From contig CP073041.1 of NCBI GenBank assembly GCA_025370055.1, positions 3,658,001 to 3,722,000 of the forward strand: a stretch of 64,000 bases of DNA. Direction: 5' to 3'. A model generated the notes under the pieces. The model ran no database searches. It worked only from the letters and a program-made list of their open reading frames with translations, and was not told the origin of the DNA. Positions 55,360 through 64,000 of the stretch are shown one piece after another. Both the position numbers and the translations under genes were made by a program. The DNA is from Woronichinia naegeliana WA131 (GTDB taxonomy: Bacteria > Cyanobacteriota > Cyanobacteriia > Cyanobacteriales > Microcystaceae). Each line of letters opens with the position of its first letter. The first letter of the stretch is position 1.

Positions 55360-56574
55360 TTAACCCATTTTTTCAAAGATTTTGAACATAGGCAGATACA
55401 TGGATAACAAGATAGTTCCGACCATACCCGCAATGAAAACCATCATCATCGGCTCAATCACGCTAGTTAAGGCTTTAACGGCTTGTTCTACCTCATCTTC
55501 GTAAAAGTCGGCCACTTTCATCATCATTGAGTCTAATTCTCCCGTTTCTTCGCCAATACTAATCATCTGGATGGCTAGGGAGGGAAATACCTTAGAACGT
55601 TGCAAGGCTAAACTCATCATGCCTCCCTGTTGAATTTCGTCAACGGCTCCGGCGATCGCATCAGAAATGATTTTATTGGGAATCGTGTTACAAACAATGG
55701 TTAGGGATTGAATAATCGGAACCCCAGAACGAGTCAAAGTCCCAAAAACTCGACAAAAACGAGCCACAGCCGTCTTTTCATTTAAAGGGCCAAACATAGG
55801 CATTTTTAACATAAACTTATCGACTTGACGACGACCGACATAGGTTGCGTAGTATTTCTTGAAAGCAAAAGAGCCCACACCAACCCCAATAATGGGCAGC
55901 ACCACGAAAGGACTGCGTAAAAAATCACTCAAATTGAGCATAAATTGGGTTAGGGCCGGTAATTCTGTGCCTAAATCCTTAAAAATTTTGGCAAAGACCG
56001 GAATCAGAAAAATGGTCATCCCTAAAAAGGCAACTACGGCTAAAAAACCAACCGCGACGGGATAGGCCATGGCGGACTTAATTTGGTTTTGCAGTCGAGC
56101 CATATCTTCTAACAGTTGAGATAGGCGGTTCAGCACTTCATCTAAAACCCCACCAGTTTCTCCAGCTTCCACCATGCTGACGTAGAGGTCATCAAAACAT
56201 TCGGGGTATTTGGCCATGGATTCGGAGAGATTATTCCCTTGTTGTACTTCTCCACTAATCCCCACCAAAGCTCTTTTTAATTTAGGATTGGGGCATTGTT
56301 CTCCTAATACACTTAAGCAACGGACGATCGCCACCCCCGCATTGATCATGACGGAAAATTGTCGGGAAAAAACAGCCTTATCCTTAACTGTCACCTTATT
56401 CATCAGGTTTTCTAGGAATTCCAGATTAATGCCCGCACTGGCCTCTTTAATCGTTCCAATCGAGGCATATTGCTGCTTCAGCATGGTACGAGCCTGTTCC
56501 GCAGACATGGCATCAATCTTTTTTTGTAGAACCTTGCCTTTTCTATCCTTAACCTGGGCAACAAAGGTAGCCAT
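55360..56574 (-). CDS. pilC: Type IV pilus inner-membrane platform protein
   Basis: 404 residues, a full-length GspF/PilC protein with two GspF domains and three membrane helices. FSRQFSVMINAGVAIVRCLS and MAKYPECFDDLYVSMVEAGE begin the first domain, FCRVFGTLTRSGVPIIQSLT and MISIGEETGELDSMMMKVAD the second. It couples the PilB and PilT motors to the pilin fibre. It is last in the pilB-pilT-pilC operon, 42 bp after pilT. Confidence 0.93.
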   Translation of the reverse strand: MATFVAQVKDRKGKVLQKKIDAMSAEQARTMLKQQYASIGTIKEASAGINLEFLENLMNKVTVKDKAVFSRQFSVMINAGVAIVRCLSVLGEQCPNPKLKRALVGISGEVQQGNNLSESMAKYPECFDDLYVSMVEAGETGGVLDEVLNRLSQLLEDMARLQNQIKSAMAYPVAVGFLAVVAFLGMTIFLIPVFAKIFKDLGTELPALTQFMLNLSDFLRSPFVVLPIIGVGVGSFAFKKYYATYVGRRQVDKFMLKMPMFGPLNEKTAVARFCRVFGTLTRSGVPIIQSLTIVCNTIPNKIISDAIAGAVDEIQQGGMMSLALQRSKVFPSLAIQMISIGEETGELDSMMMKVADFYEDEVEQAVKALTSVIEPMMMVFIAGMVGTILLSMYLPMFKIFEKMG

Positions 56575-56616
56575 GATTTTTTCCTTTTAATCAATAAATA
56601 TGGTAAGGCGGTATTT

Positions 56617-57735
56617 TTAACGAGCTTTGGTTTTGACAGAAGCAGCAGTCGGAGCAGCCCCCCCCACTAATCGTTGTAATTCATCGGGTCTGGCACTTTT
56701 GGAAAGTCCTTCTTCCAGGGAAATGGTTCCAGAAACCACTAGGCTTGCTAAGGCCTGTTCCATGGTTTGCATTCCTAACTTTGCACCAGTTTGAATGGAA
56801 GAGTAAATTTGCGGGGCTTTTCCTTCTCGAATTAAGTTGGCGATCGCCGGAGTGATGATCATAATTTCCTGAACCATGGCCCGACCAAATTCTCCTGGTT
56901 TAGGGGCTTTTTTCTTCACCAGGTTTTGACTAAAAACTGCCAATAGAGAATTGGATAACATGGCCCGAATTTGAGCCTGTTGGTTGGCCGGAAAAACATC
57001 TAACATCCGATCCACAGTGCCAGCCGCCGAGTTCGTGTGCAGCGTGCCAAAGACCAAGTGTCCCGTTTCCGCCGCACTAATCGCCAAGGCGATCGTTTCC
57101 AAATCCCGCATTTCCCCCACTAGAACAATATCCGGATCTTCCCGTAGGGCTGCCTTTAAGGCATTGGCAAAACTTTTCGTATCTTCTCCCTTTTGACGTT
57201 GGTGAAAAAGACTTTTAATATTAGGAAAAACGTACTCAATTGGGTCTTCAACCGTTAAAATATGTTCAGCGCGAGTACGATTAATCAAATCCAAAATGGC
57301 AGCTAAGGTAGTCGTTTTACCCGATCCTGTTTGCCCTGTCACCAAAATTAAGCCCCTGGGGCGTTCCGCCATTTCACGCACAATCGTTGGCAAGCCCAAT
57401 TGCTCAAAATTAGGAATTTTAGAAGATAAAGCCCGCAGACAGGCGGCATAGCAACCTCGCTCTTTATAGACATTAACCCGAAAACGTGCTAATCCCTTTA
57501 CGCCATAGGAACAGTCTAACTCCCAGTTTTGTTCTAATTCTTTCCGTTGGGAATTATTGAGCATACTAAAGATCAGTTTTTGGCTGTCCTGGGGAGTTAG
57601 AAATTCTTCGTTAATCGGGTTTAACTTGCCACTAATGCGAAAATAAACGGGAGCACCAGCTTGAATGTGCATATCTGATCCCCCCATTTCCACTAACTGT
57701 TCCATCAGGTCTTCGATAATGTATTCCACTGCCAT
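56617..57735 (-). CDS. pilT: Type IV pilus retraction ATPase
   Basis: 372 residues. Walker A VTGQTGSGKTTTLAAIL, the Asp box ILTVEDPIEYVF, Walker B PDIVLVGEMRDLETI and the His box TGHLVFGTLHTNSAAGTVDR are intact. The family's AIRNLIREGK element is replaced by the similar ANLIREGKAPQIYSSIQTG. It retracts pili for twitching motility and DNA uptake. Confidence 0.94.
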   Translation of the reverse strand: MAVEYIIEDLMEQLVEMGGSDMHIQAGAPVYFRISGKLNPINEEFLTPQDSQKLIFSMLNNSQRKELEQNWELDCSYGVKGLARFRVNVYKERGCYAACLRALSSKIPNFEQLGLPTIVREMAERPRGLILVTGQTGSGKTTTLAAILDLINRTRAEHILTVEDPIEYVFPNIKSLFHQRQKGEDTKSFANALKAALREDPDIVLVGEMRDLETIALAISAAETGHLVFGTLHTNSAAGTVDRMLDVFPANQQAQIRAMLSNSLLAVFSQNLVKKKAPKPGEFGRAMVQEIMIITPAIANLIREGKAPQIYSSIQTGAKLGMQTMEQALASLVVSGTISLEEGLSKSARPDELQRLVGGAAPTAASVKTKAR

Positions 57736-57795
57736 GTTGAAAATCTCCTAGGTATAATAGGTAAATTGTTAGATAAAATTTAGGTCAAATTAAAA

Positions 57796-59814
57796 TTAGG
57801 AAAAACGCGGGGTCATACAATAGGGACAGTCCAGCCATTCCTGTTGTAACTCAGCATCACAAGTCCGACAAGTTAGGGCACTTTTGCGTTTAGCTCGTAA
57901 CTCCGATTCTAAGCCCGTATCAGTAAAGGTTACTCGTTCTACTTCGTCTAGAGTCGTGTGGCCTTCTCGCACCAGGTTGAGACTATAGGCCAGTAGCGTC
58001 ACCATCCCCTCTTCCACCGCACAGTCCTTGATGCGATCAGTGGTTGCCCCTTCATTAATTAAAGCAGCGAGGCGTTCTGAATTACGCATGACCTCATAAA
58101 CGCCGACTCGTCCTTTATAGCCACTACCATTACATTTGGTACAAAGACTACCGTCAGCACGGGCCTGATGATTTTCCTCTGGTGTTAACGTATTGGCTTT
58201 GTAGAAGGTAACTTGTTCTTCATCCGCCGCACTGAGGCCAAAATGGGCTAATTCTTCGCGGCTAGGATGGTAGGCAATCCGACATTGGGTGCAGACTCTT
58301 CGCATTAAACGCTGGGCTAAGACTCCTAAGAGCGCGCCTGATACCATAAAGGGTTCAACTCCCATTTCATCTAGACGGGCGATCGCCCCTGCCGCATCAT
58401 TAGTATGCAGAGTTGTCAGAACAAGGTGTCCGGTTAGAGCCGCTTCAATCGCTGTTTTAGCCGTTTCCTTATCTCGTGTTTCTCCCACTAGAATCACATC
58501 GGGATCTTGACGCATAAAGGCACGTAAAATAGACGAAAAATCCATGCCTTTTTCCCGAATAACTTGCACTTGGGTAATTCCAGGCAAGGCATATTCAATC
58601 GGATCTTCTGCCGTATTGATATTAACCCCAGGACTGTTTCGTTCTGCTAATACAGAATACAAGCTGGTGGATTTCCCCGAACCCGTTGGCCCTGTCACCA
58701 AAAATAAACCATAGGGTCTGGCCGCCAACTCTCGCACCACTTGCAGGGTATCAGCACTGGAAATTAAAAAGTCCAAACCCAACTGTGTTGAGGAATTATC
58801 CAAGATCCGCAAACAAACCTTTTCTCCATAACGGCTAGGGATGGTATTGACTCGAAAATCCACGTTGCGCCCTTGATAAACCCGACGAATCTTGCCATCT
58901 TGAGGTAGGCGACGCTCGGCAATATCCATATCAGCCATGATTTTGAAACGAGCCACCACCGCCGGCGTAATTTTGCGTGGTAAGGGGTCAAAGGCTTGAT
59001 GAAGAACTCCATCTTTACGAAAACGAATGCGCAGGGCTGTTTCCTGGGGTTCGACATGAATATCCGATGTTCCCTCTTGTAAAGCTTTCGCCAGAACTTT
59101 GTTAACCAGATTAATTACTGGGGCTTGATTAGCTTCATTAGAGTCTAGGGCATCTTCCGTTTCGTCAGAGTTATCCTGAAGTGCGCCATTAAAAGAACCG
59201 ACAATATCCGTCAGATCGGATAACTTCTCCAGTTCCCGATCCTTTTGTCTTTTTTCCTTGGCTTGTTCAATCTCTCCCTGCATACTATGATACTGTTCTA
59301 GCAGTTGTTCATAGTCTTCCTTGGTGATAACTAAACGCCGTAACTCTAAGCCCTTGAAGCGTAAAATTCGTTGTAACTCATCCTGAGCAGCGAGATCATC
59401 TGGATCAACCATCGCGACTAAAACACTGGGGGGAGTACCGGCCTGCTTGGCGAGGGGCAGAATTTTGTAGCGGCGACAGGTATCTAGGGGAATTAAATCC
59501 ATGATTAAGTCCGCCATTTCTCGACTAGCCACCGGACGGATCTCTGGATCTAGGCTATCTACTCCATAGAGAACTTTTAATTCAAAGAGATAATGCTTTT
59601 TGTATTGACGTAGTAGTTCTGGCGAAAGGGCATGACCCGTAACGGATTGGATTTCTTCCGGTAGCGATCGCCCCGTCTTCTTCATCTGTACCAGGGCTTG
59701 CTGGAGTTGATCTGGGGCAACATGACCGCCCGTAACCAATTTGTTGCCAAAGGGAGAAAAATAATTGCGGAGAGCAACAGCACGGGTATTTTTCTTGGGA
59801 GAGGAATAAGCCAT
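57796..59814 (-). CDS. pilB: Type IV pilus extension ATPase (GspE/PilB)
   Basis: 672 residues from the Met at 59814 (MAYSSPKKN); the frame is open to 59871, but the added residues do not fit the family. The N-terminal MshEN-like domain (about 20-160) is followed by the ATPase: Walker A VTGPTGSGKSTSLYSVL, INTAEDPIEYALPGI, DPDVILVGETRDKETA and GHLVLTTLHTNDAAGA. A tetra-Cys zinc element is in VCTQCRIAYH with its partner LCTKCNGSGYKGR. A second C-x2-C-x10-C-x2-C ribbon ends the protein. It drives pilin assembly. Confidence 0.92.
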   Translation of the reverse strand: MAYSSPKKNTRAVALRNYFSPFGNKLVTGGHVAPDQLQQALVQMKKTGRSLPEEIQSVTGHALSPELLRQYKKHYLFELKVLYGVDSLDPEIRPVASREMADLIMDLIPLDTCRRYKILPLAKQAGTPPSVLVAMVDPDDLAAQDELQRILRFKGLELRRLVITKEDYEQLLEQYHSMQGEIEQAKEKRQKDRELEKLSDLTDIVGSFNGALQDNSDETEDALDSNEANQAPVINLVNKVLAKALQEGTSDIHVEPQETALRIRFRKDGVLHQAFDPLPRKITPAVVARFKIMADMDIAERRLPQDGKIRRVYQGRNVDFRVNTIPSRYGEKVCLRILDNSSTQLGLDFLISSADTLQVVRELAARPYGLFLVTGPTGSGKSTSLYSVLAERNSPGVNINTAEDPIEYALPGITQVQVIREKGMDFSSILRAFMRQDPDVILVGETRDKETAKTAIEAALTGHLVLTTLHTNDAAGAIARLDEMGVEPFMVSGALLGVLAQRLMRRVCTQCRIAYHPSREELAHFGLSAADEEQVTFYKANTLTPEENHQARADGSLCTKCNGSGYKGRVGVYEVMRNSERLAALINEGATTDRIKDCAVEEGMVTLLAYSLNLVREGHTTLDEVERVTFTDTGLESELRAKRKSALTCRTCDAELQQEWLDCPYCMTPRFS

Positions 59815-60053
59815 AGCAAAACAACCCCAGATCCTAGATCCTTGCATTAGCCAGTATGCCTGACTGGTCACAATAAGTATCTATCGTAACGGTAAAATTC
59901 TCCCCAGGGGATCAGGGAATTTCTTCAAATTTGAATGATGGTCAGGAATAGCAGTACCCTAACCCTAATACGTTAATGGATCGCATGGAGGCCAGAGAAG
60001 AAATGGCTGTGTTAGATTGAAACCTAACCCTGTTGTTCCCCTTTCCTTTTCCT

Positions 60054-61523
60054 ATGTCTTCGACTTTGCTCCTCTCCCAGGAAATCCCCAGCCTTGACTA
60101 TCGACTAAAGCGCGATCGCTTAGATGAAACTTGGCAACCGGCTCTCGCGACACTTTTAGGCTTAGGAAGAGCCGCAGGAGCCGACTTTGTGGAATTTTTT
60201 CTCGAAAAGGTAAATTATGTTAACTGTTTGGCTGAAGAGGATGTGATTACTAGTCTGACACCTCGTTTGTCGAGTGGTTGTGGTGTCAGGGTTTATCGGG
60301 GTCAAGCAGATTGTTATGTTAGTACCAACGACTTGTCCTTTCAAGGATTAAAGACGGCTCTGGAAAAAGGATTGTCCATTTTAGGCTTAAATTTACCCTC
60401 CCCTCAGTCCCACATTCCAGACATTAATCTAGAACTGCTACGGGACTATGCGGCGGTCAAGGCTAAAGACGATTGGTTAGGTCACTGTAGTTCAATGCAG
60501 GAAATGAGTGAAATTCTGCTGCAAGCCAATCAAGTCTTAAATCAAAAAGCGACTCATGTTCAGTCCCGACGGGCTGTTTATTTTCGAGATTGGCAAGAGG
60601 TGTTAGTTGCCGCTAGTGATGGTACGTTTGCCAGGGATATTCGCCTCACCCAATCCGTTGGTTACTCCCTACTCTGTGCCGATGGGGCCAATCGTTCCTC
60701 CATTGGCAAGCGATCGGGTAATACAAGTGACCCTAGCTATCTTCGTCATTGGGATTATCAAACAGCGGCGGCAGAAGTGGCTGAATCGGCGGGAAAAATG
60801 CTCTATGCCGACTATGTGGAATCGGGAAGTTATCCCATCATTATGGCCAATGAGTTTGGGGGAGTCATTTTCCATGAAGCCTGTGGTCATTTGCTGGAAA
60901 CAACTCAAATCGAACATAAAACTACGCCCTTTATGGATAAGAAAGGCGAAAAAATTGCCCATGAAAATCTGACGGCTTGGGATGAAGGGTTGACCGATAA
61001 AGCGTTTGGAACCATTGATATGGATGATGAAGGGATGCCAGCCCAACGCACTTTATTGATTGAAAATGGCATTTTAAAAAATTTCATCAGCGATCGCACG
61101 GGTTTTGTGCGTACGGGCCATCCTCGGACGGGTAGTGGTCGCCGTCAAAGTTATGCCTATGCTGCGGCTTCTCGAATGCGAAATACCTACATTGCCCCTG
61201 GGAATTATAGTATTGAGGATCTTTTTAATTCAGTGGATAAAGGGATTTACTGTAAACAAATGGGAGGTGGTAGTGTGGGGCCAACGGGAGAATTTAATTT
61301 TTCTGTCTCTGAAGCCTATCTAATTGAAAATGGACAAGTGACTAAACCGTTAAAAGGAGCCACGCTCATTGGTACCGCTACCGATATTATGCAGAAAATT
61401 TCCATGTCTTCCCGGGATTTGGGATTAGCGGCGGGTTTTTGCGGTTCGGTAAGCGGTAGTATTTACGTCACCGTTGGCCAACCCCATATTAAAGTTGATG
61501 CGATCACGGTAGGGGGACGATAG
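60054..61523 (+). CDS. tldD: TldD metalloprotease subunit
   Basis: 489 residues from the ATG at 60054 (MSSTLLLSQ); an upstream Met at 60033 is less likely. The zinc motif HEACGH is in [20 protein letters not shown], and [20 protein letters not shown] and [20 protein letters not shown] are conserved. With TldE it forms a heterodimeric protease that degrades unfolded peptides and matures some peptides (family knowledge). The partner gene lies 1.1 kb downstream, separated by a DUF4351 gene. Confidence 0.93.
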   Translation: MSSTLLLSQEIPSLDYRLKRDRLDETWQPALATLLGLGRAAGADFVEFFLEKVNYVNCLAEEDVITSLTPRLSSGCGVRVYRGQADCYVSTNDLSFQGLKTALEKGLSILGLNLPSPQSHIPDINLELLRDYAAVKAKDDWLGHCSSMQEMSEILLQANQVLNQKATHVQSRRAVYFRDWQEVLVAASDGTFARDIRLTQSVGYSLLCADGANRSSIGKRSGNTSDPSYLRHWDYQTAAAEVAESAGKMLYADYVESGSYPIIMANEFGGVIFHEACGHLLETTQIEHKTTPFMDKKGEKIAHENLTAWDEGLTDKAFGTIDMDDEGMPAQRTLLIENGILKNFISDRTGFVRTGHPRTGSGRRQSYAYAAASRMRNTYIAPGNYSIEDLFNSVDKGIYCKQMGGGSVGPTGEFNFSVSEAYLIENGQVTKPLKGATLIGTATDIMQKISMSSRDLGLAAGFCGSVSGSIYVTVGQPHIKVDAITVGGR

Positions 61524-61537
61524 TTACAGCCACTCCT

Positions 61538-62515
61538 ATGACCCAGTTTCCCCATGATCAATTCGTTAAGGAATATTTGCCACAATTGCTCGGCCAATAT
61601 GGTGAGGTTAAGGCTGCGGAAACGGTGAGTAGTGAACGACGAGAAATTGATGTCTTTTTTCAGCCCCACTATCCAGTACCAACCACACCAGAAACCCTAG
61701 GACTACTGGGGAGGCTGGCCCAGCAAAGCTGTTTGTTTGAAGCTTTTCGTAATCCTGTGGTTGAGATGCAAATTAAAGGTTGCCTCAATAAATTACTGGA
61801 TGTTCAACTGGCCCAAGAACGCGATCGCCATCGAGAAAATCTCAAGGTTTCTGTCGGGAGCTTGCCCTGTTTATGGATTCTGTCACCAACCGTATCTGTG
61901 AAAATTTTGGCCGCTTTTAAAGCAGAGCCGAAGCAATCTTTTGGCAGTCAGGGTATCTATTTTTTGCCCGATGCTCTCCAGACAGGAATTATTGTTATCC
62001 ATCAATTGCCTGTCACCTTAGAAACCCTGTGGTTAAGACTTTTGGGTCGTGGTTCTGTTCAAGAAAACGCGATCGCTGAGTTAAAGAGTTTACCATTAGA
62101 ACATCCACTAAGAACAAACTCCTTGGAGCTAGTTTATGGATTATTATCGATGCTACAATTTAAGCAACAAAAACGCGAAAAACTTGATAAAGCAGATCAG
62201 GAGTTAATTATGAAATTAGCAACTTTTTATAAAGAACAAGTCGCCCAAGAGGTTGCTCAAGGAAGAAAGCAGGGACTTGAACAGGGACTTGAACAGGGAC
62301 TTGAACAGGGACTTGAACAGGGACTTGAACAGGGGAAAAATCAAGAAGTCGCTTTGATCTGTAGGTTACTGACTCGAAAAATTGGAGAGATTTCCCCCGA
62401 ATTGCAAACAAAAATCAGCAATTTATCTTTTCAATCTTTAGAAGACTTAGGTGAAGCATTACTGGATTTTCAAGATATGAACGATCTAGTTGCTTGGCTT
62501 GCTCACTTAACTTGA
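61538..62515 (+). CDS. DUF4351 protein of the Rpn/PD-(D/E)XK transposase-like group
   Basis: 325 residues, 14 bp after tldD. The N-terminal half (about 5-150: HDQFVKEYLPQLLGQYGEVK, then SERREIDVFFQPHY) resembles the PD-(D/E)XK-type Rpn nucleases, with Glu-Ile-Asp as the likely metal site. The C-terminus (ICRLLTRKIGEISPELQTKI, then FQSLEDLGEALLDF) is DUF4351. Between them a GLEQ tetrapeptide is repeated five times, encoded by a 12-bp DNA repeat. The family is abundant and recombinogenic in cyanobacteria. Its role here is unknown. Confidence 0.75.
   Translation: MTQFPHDQFVKEYLPQLLGQYGEVKAAETVSSERREIDVFFQPHYPVPTTPETLGLLGRLAQQSCLFEAFRNPVVEMQIKGCLNKLLDVQLAQERDRHRENLKVSVGSLPCLWILSPTVSVKILAAFKAEPKQSFGSQGIYFLPDALQTGIIVIHQLPVTLETLWLRLLGRGSVQENAIAELKSLPLEHPLRTNSLELVYGLLSMLQFKQQKREKLDKADQELIMKLATFYKEQVAQEVAQGRKQGLEQGLEQGLEQGLEQGLEQGKNQEVALICRLLTRKIGEISPELQTKISNLSFQSLEDLGEALLDFQDMNDLVAWLAHLT
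62273..62332 (+). repeat. 12-bp coding tandem repeat (five GGACTTGAACAG units)
   Basis: Five perfect copies of a 12-bp unit encode (GLEQ)x5 in the linker of the DUF4351 protein. Copy number can change without a frameshift. The perfect identity points to recent expansion. Confidence 0.9.
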
Positions 62516-62599
62516 AAATTTGTTGTTATTTTTGCACTCTTGCTGCTTGTTGATTTCTGCTAACTATTCATAACGCCTTAAATCTCTTCTTAGACCATT

Positions 62600-63940
62600 A
62601 TGTTAAATATTCAAGACCTGGCCCATTACGCTCAAAATAGTGCCCAAAATTTGGGAATTAAGCAATACGATATCTATGGTTCTTCGGTAGAGGAAGCGGG
62701 AGTAGAAGTTTCCTTTGGTGAACCGAAGCAAGTCCAAGCCTCTAATCGTTCTAGCGTGATCGTGCGAGTTTGGAATGAGAAAGCCATGATTGGGGTAACA
62801 AGTACCACTGATTTAGATGCCAACGGTATTCAATTGGCCCTACAAACGGCTCTAGAAGCCAGTTATTTTGGCATTACCGAAAATGTACCAGAGTTTAGTC
62901 CTGAAGCCACCCATCCTGTTGCCGATTTTGGGAATCAAACGGCGGAAGCAGCTCCCATTAATGTGCTCATGGAAAAGTTGATCGCGGCTGAAAAACAACT
63001 ATTAGCAGCCCATCCTGCCATTACGGGGGTTCCCTATAACGGTCTTTCTGAAGAAACCACTGAGCGTTTTTATCTCAATAGTGAGGGAGCTAAACGCTAT
63101 GAAGCTCGTTCCTATGCCTCAATTTATCTTTATAGCCGCACGGAACAGGAAGGGAAAAAGCCCCGTAGTGCTGGGGAAATGAAAATTAGTCGCAGTTTAG
63201 CAAGTCTTGATATTGCGGGTTGTTTACAAACTGTCACCGATAAGACCCTCAGTTATTTGGACTATCGGGCGATCGCCACAGGTAAATATCAAGTTGTTTT
63301 TTCCGCGACTGCTTTTTTAAGTTTATTAGGGGCTTTCGCTAATTTTTATAATGCCCAAAACATTTTAGATAAACAAAGTTTGTCTAGTCCAGAAACCCTA
63401 GGAACTCAAGTTGCTTCTCCCTTACTTTCTGTCTGCGATGATGCCTTACATCCCGATAATATTGCCGCAGAAACCTTTGATGGTGAAGGAACTCCCACCC
63501 GTCGAGTAGAAATTATTCAAGAAGGCGTTTTAACTGGCTTATTACACAGTGCCGGCACGGCAAAACGGTTTGGAACTCAACCAACTGGCCATGCGAATAT
63601 TGGGGCAAAAGTGACGGTGAGTCCCCATTTTTACCATGTTTTTCCTGGGCAAGCCTCAGAGGATAGTTATAAACTAGAAGAGGCGGAAAATGTCATTTTA
63701 ATTGATAAATTACAGGCCCTTCATGCTGGTGTGAATGCGCTGCAAGGTTCTTTTTCTTTGCCGTTTGATGGTTGGTTAGTCAGTAAAGATCAACGAATTA
63801 GCATTGATGCTGCCACTGTGGCCGGCGACTTTCTAGAATTACTCAACTCGATTATTTTTGTAGAAAGCGAACCAGAAGTAACGCCTAGGGGGGTGTGTCC
63901 CCGTATTTGGGTCAAGGAATTATCGGTGACAGGTGAGTAA
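62600..63940 (+). CDS. pmbA: TldE/PmbA metalloprotease subunit
   Basis: 446 residues. Typical segments are VEVSFGEPKQVQASNRSSVI, TFDGEGTPTRRVEIIQEGVL and TGLLHSAGTAKRFGTQPTGH. TldE lacks the zinc site and is the structural partner of TldD. The two genes are normally adjacent or nearly so in cyanobacteria. The stop is followed by the end of another gene on the minus strand. Confidence 0.92.
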   Translation: MLNIQDLAHYAQNSAQNLGIKQYDIYGSSVEEAGVEVSFGEPKQVQASNRSSVIVRVWNEKAMIGVTSTTDLDANGIQLALQTALEASYFGITENVPEFSPEATHPVADFGNQTAEAAPINVLMEKLIAAEKQLLAAHPAITGVPYNGLSEETTERFYLNSEGAKRYEARSYASIYLYSRTEQEGKKPRSAGEMKISRSLASLDIAGCLQTVTDKTLSYLDYRAIATGKYQVVFSATAFLSLLGAFANFYNAQNILDKQSLSSPETLGTQVASPLLSVCDDALHPDNIAAETFDGEGTPTRRVEIIQEGVLTGLLHSAGTAKRFGTQPTGHANIGAKVTVSPHFYHVFPGQASEDSYKLEEAENVILIDKLQALHAGVNALQGSFSLPFDGWLVSKDQRISIDAATVAGDFLELLNSIIFVESEPEVTPRGVCPRIWVKELSVTGE

Positions 63941-63956
63941 TGACCTCCAAACTGCC

Positions 63957-64000
63957 CTAAATCGGAAAGCGTTTCATCATGGCCACCGCTTGTTTGGCAT
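63957..64000 (-). CDS. 3' end of a minus-strand gene
   Basis: The minus strand reads AKQAVAMMKRFPI and a stop (TAG, 63959-63957). The position close to the pmbA end and the codon choice fit a convergent gene, but 13 residues are too few to name it. Confidence 0.35.
   Translation of the reverse strand, partial: AKQAVAMMKRFPI

Overview
The window is cyanobacterial chromosomal DNA. The evidence is the HIP1 octamer GCGATCGC throughout, photosynthesis-linked genes (thf1/psb29, a CPP1-like chaperone, a DHNA-CoA thioesterase for phylloquinone, a possible CcmS carboxysome chaperone), a type III glutamine synthetase, and a sulfate-uptake cluster with the same gene order that I recall from Synechocystis. 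The codon style and the many insertion sequences suggest a chroococcalean of the Microcystis/Synechocystis/Woronichinia type. This is an inference; there is no rRNA in the window to settle it.

Layout. 0-8 kb: the 5' end of a class V aminotransferase, a WD40-DnaJ fusion, a VapB-like antitoxin beside a truncated PIN toxin, a GH57 enzyme, and a NACHT NTPase with a small companion protein, the two separated by a foldback element. 8-12.5 kb: an IS110-type transposase with a structured leader, an intact VapBC pair, an XRE/DUF2442 regulator, a YoeB-like pair, and degenerate HIP1-seeded repeats. 12.5-27 kb: mostly core genes (CcmS-like, CPP1-like, HAD, thf1, thioesterase, ABC permease, hybrid kinase, cobN), plus a strong small-RNA candidate at 15.7 kb and a decayed IS630 at 17.6 kb. 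27-31.6 kb: a GHL10 glycoside-hydrolase-like protein, a Pro-rich membrane protein with a peptidoglycan-binding end, and a complete ISKra4 element. 32-45 kb: hemC, then an accessory island with an AAA ATPase + TOPRIM-like pair whose second gene is split by an IS4-type element, an M50 protease, an IS5-type element, a TA pair whose PIN toxin is split by a second ISKra4-type element, and an NB-ARC protein beside a kinase/receptor remnant. 45-64 kb: core genes ribBA, glnN, cysA-cysW-cysT-NIL-sbpA with a divergent CRP-type regulator, pilB-pilT-pilC, and tldD/tldE flanking a DUF4351 gene.

The most distinctive theme is repeated loss of toxic or effector genes while their partner genes stay open. The AAA/TOPRIM module, the 40-kb TA pair and the 2.5-kb TA pair all show it. 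For the two IS-split genes, removing the element and one target duplication restores a perfect reading frame, which makes both insertions recent and easy to verify. Other items worth attention are the sRNA with a consensus promoter and terminator, a likely programmed -1 frameshift in a transposase, an in-frame duplicated palindromic repeat inside cobN, and the Gly-Leu-Ile tetrapeptide membrane repeats in the NACHT protein.
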